DNA of 7,004 nt from an uncultured Actinomycetes bacterium (GTDB lineage: Bacteria; Actinomycetota; Actinomycetes; S36-B12), in contig CAJXUJ010000068.1 of NCBI GenBank assembly GCA_913061025.1, positions 1 to 7,004 of the forward strand, given 5' to 3'. The position numbers and the translations under genes are program-made. Under the pieces are notes generated by a model that saw only the letters and a list, made by a program, of their open reading frames with translations, was not told where the DNA came from and ran no database searches. This document shows positions 6,318-7,004 of this stretch, in pieces (positions within the stretch are counted from its first letter, which is position 1; each line of letters opens with the position of its first letter).

Positions 6318-7004
6318 TCAGCCCCGCGCGGCGGAGATCCGAGCCTCGGCCTCGGCTTCGGCGGCCTTGACGGGGGTGATGCTCTCCCCTGCTGCTCTTT
6401 CCAGGACGCTTCGCGTCGTGGCGAAGACTTCCTCGACCTTCGCCCGGGCCCGGGCCACGTCTGCCCCGACGAGTTCCTCGGCCACCTGGATCACACCGCC
6501 ACAGTTCACGCAAAAATCGGGCGTGTAGACGATCCCCGCCCCCTGGAGGAGATCGCCCACCTCGGGGACCGCCAGTTGGTTGTTGGCGCCCCCGGACACC
6601 AGGCGAACCCCGGCTTCCTGGAGATCTGAGACCACCTCGGGCGTGATGAGTCCGCCGAGGGCGTTGGGGGAGAGGACGTCGGGCCGAGAGGCCAGCAGTG
6701 CCTCGAAGGAGTCCACCCACTCGATGGCCTCCGGGTGGGCGGCATCCAGGGCTCCGCGGGTCTGGGCGGACGGGTCGAGGGCAATTACCCGGGCACCGTC
6801 CTCGAGGAGGTGCCCGATCAGGCGTCCGCCTACCTTTCCGGCTCCGACCACCGCGACCGTGACGCCGGCAAGATCGGGGGACCCGAACGCTGATTGGGCC
6901 CCGGCCCGCATCCCCGCGTGCACCCCGACGGCGGTCAAGATGCCGGAATCTCCGACGCCACCGTTCTCCGGAGAGCGCCCCGTTGTCCACCGGCATGTCT
7001 CGCC
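6318..7004 (-). CDS. vdh: Glu/Leu/Phe/Val dehydrogenase, probable valine dehydrogenase, C-terminal part
   Basis: This is an NAD(P)-dependent oxidative deaminase of branched-chain amino acids, probably valine to 2-oxoisovalerate plus ammonia, in the cytoplasm. The frame is open to the window edge, giving 228 residues of an enzyme usually about 360 long; the N-terminal part, with the catalytic lysines, lies beyond 7004. Visible from the edge are TTGRSPENGGVGDSG and LTAVGVHAGMRAG, both typical of the leucine/valine branch. Then come the Rossmann motif VGAGKVGGRL (GAGKVG at 6845-6828), NALGGLIT, GGANNQLAVPE and YTPDFCVNCGGVIQVAEE. The TTG at 6938 is internal. The stop is TGA. Position next to DUF3073 and purM matches valine dehydrogenase loci in Streptomyces. 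Leucine or phenylalanine dehydrogenase activity cannot be excluded, because specificity residues are partly outside the window. Confidence 0.88.
   Translation of the reverse strand, partial: GETCRWTTGRSPENGGVGDSGILTAVGVHAGMRAGAQSAFGSPDLAGVTVAVVGAGKVGGRLIGHLLEDGARVIALDPSAQTRGALDAAHPEAIEWVDSFEALLASRPDVLSPNALGGLITPEVVSDLQEAGVRLVSGGANNQLAVPEVGDLLQGAGIVYTPDFCVNCGGVIQVAEELVGADVARARAKVEEVFATTRSVLERAAGESITPVKAAEAEAEARISAARG

Noticed and set aside
6304..6996. Open frame of 230 codons on the minus strand overlapping the dehydrogenase
   Set aside because: The product is almost entirely Arg, Gly and Pro, while the other minus-strand frame encodes a clear dehydrogenase.
1..7004. CRISPR arrays, tRNA or rRNA genes, insertion sequences, defence or phage modules
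   Set aside because: No spaced direct repeats, cloverleaf-like segments, transposase or recombinase motifs or terminal inverted repeats were seen; nearly all sequence is accounted for by the seven genes.

Overview
The window reads as chromosomal DNA of a GC-rich actinobacterium. Two things point there: the order purF, purM, a DUF3073 gene, and a valine/leucine-type amino-acid dehydrogenase gene, which is the order known from Streptomyces and relatives, and the DUF3073 protein itself, a small family essentially confined to Actinobacteria. Codon third positions are mostly G or C. I cannot name a genus from the sequence alone.

Layout. Bases 1-3303 (+ strand) hold a compact ferric-iron type ABC importer operon. 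It contains the 3' part of a periplasmic-binding-type lipoprotein/secreted receptor (FbpA-like), a fused two-domain permease (FbpB-like), and an ATPase with a C-terminal TOBE-like region (FbpC-like). The genes are translationally linked: the permease Shine-Dalgarno overlaps the receptor stop, and the permease and ATPase genes overlap by four bases. Twenty bases later, purF (3324-4850) and purM (4850-5938) follow on the same strand, overlapping by one base. They encode step 1 and step 5 of de novo IMP synthesis. On the opposite strand lie DUF3073 (6181-5957), which converges on purM with 18 bases between the stops, and the C-terminal two thirds of a Glu/Leu/Phe/Val dehydrogenase (from beyond 7004 down to 6318).

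How the parts work together. The first three genes make one import machine: the receptor captures the ligand, the permease forms the channel, and the ATPase powers it. PurF and PurM act in one pathway. PurF carries the four cysteines of the [4Fe-4S] type enzyme and so needs iron, but a regulatory link to the importer beside it is only a guess.

Most of the window is ordinary core metabolism and transport, and I do not see an undescribed defence, mobile or RNA system. The points most worth a second look are a probable CTG start codon for the permease, a probable leaderless purF promoter whose -10 element sits six bases before the GTG start, and a triplicated five-residue DPYAD unit in the acidic tail of the DUF3073 protein. 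No gene-free stretch exceeds 300 bases; the longest, 6182-6317, is described as its own entry.
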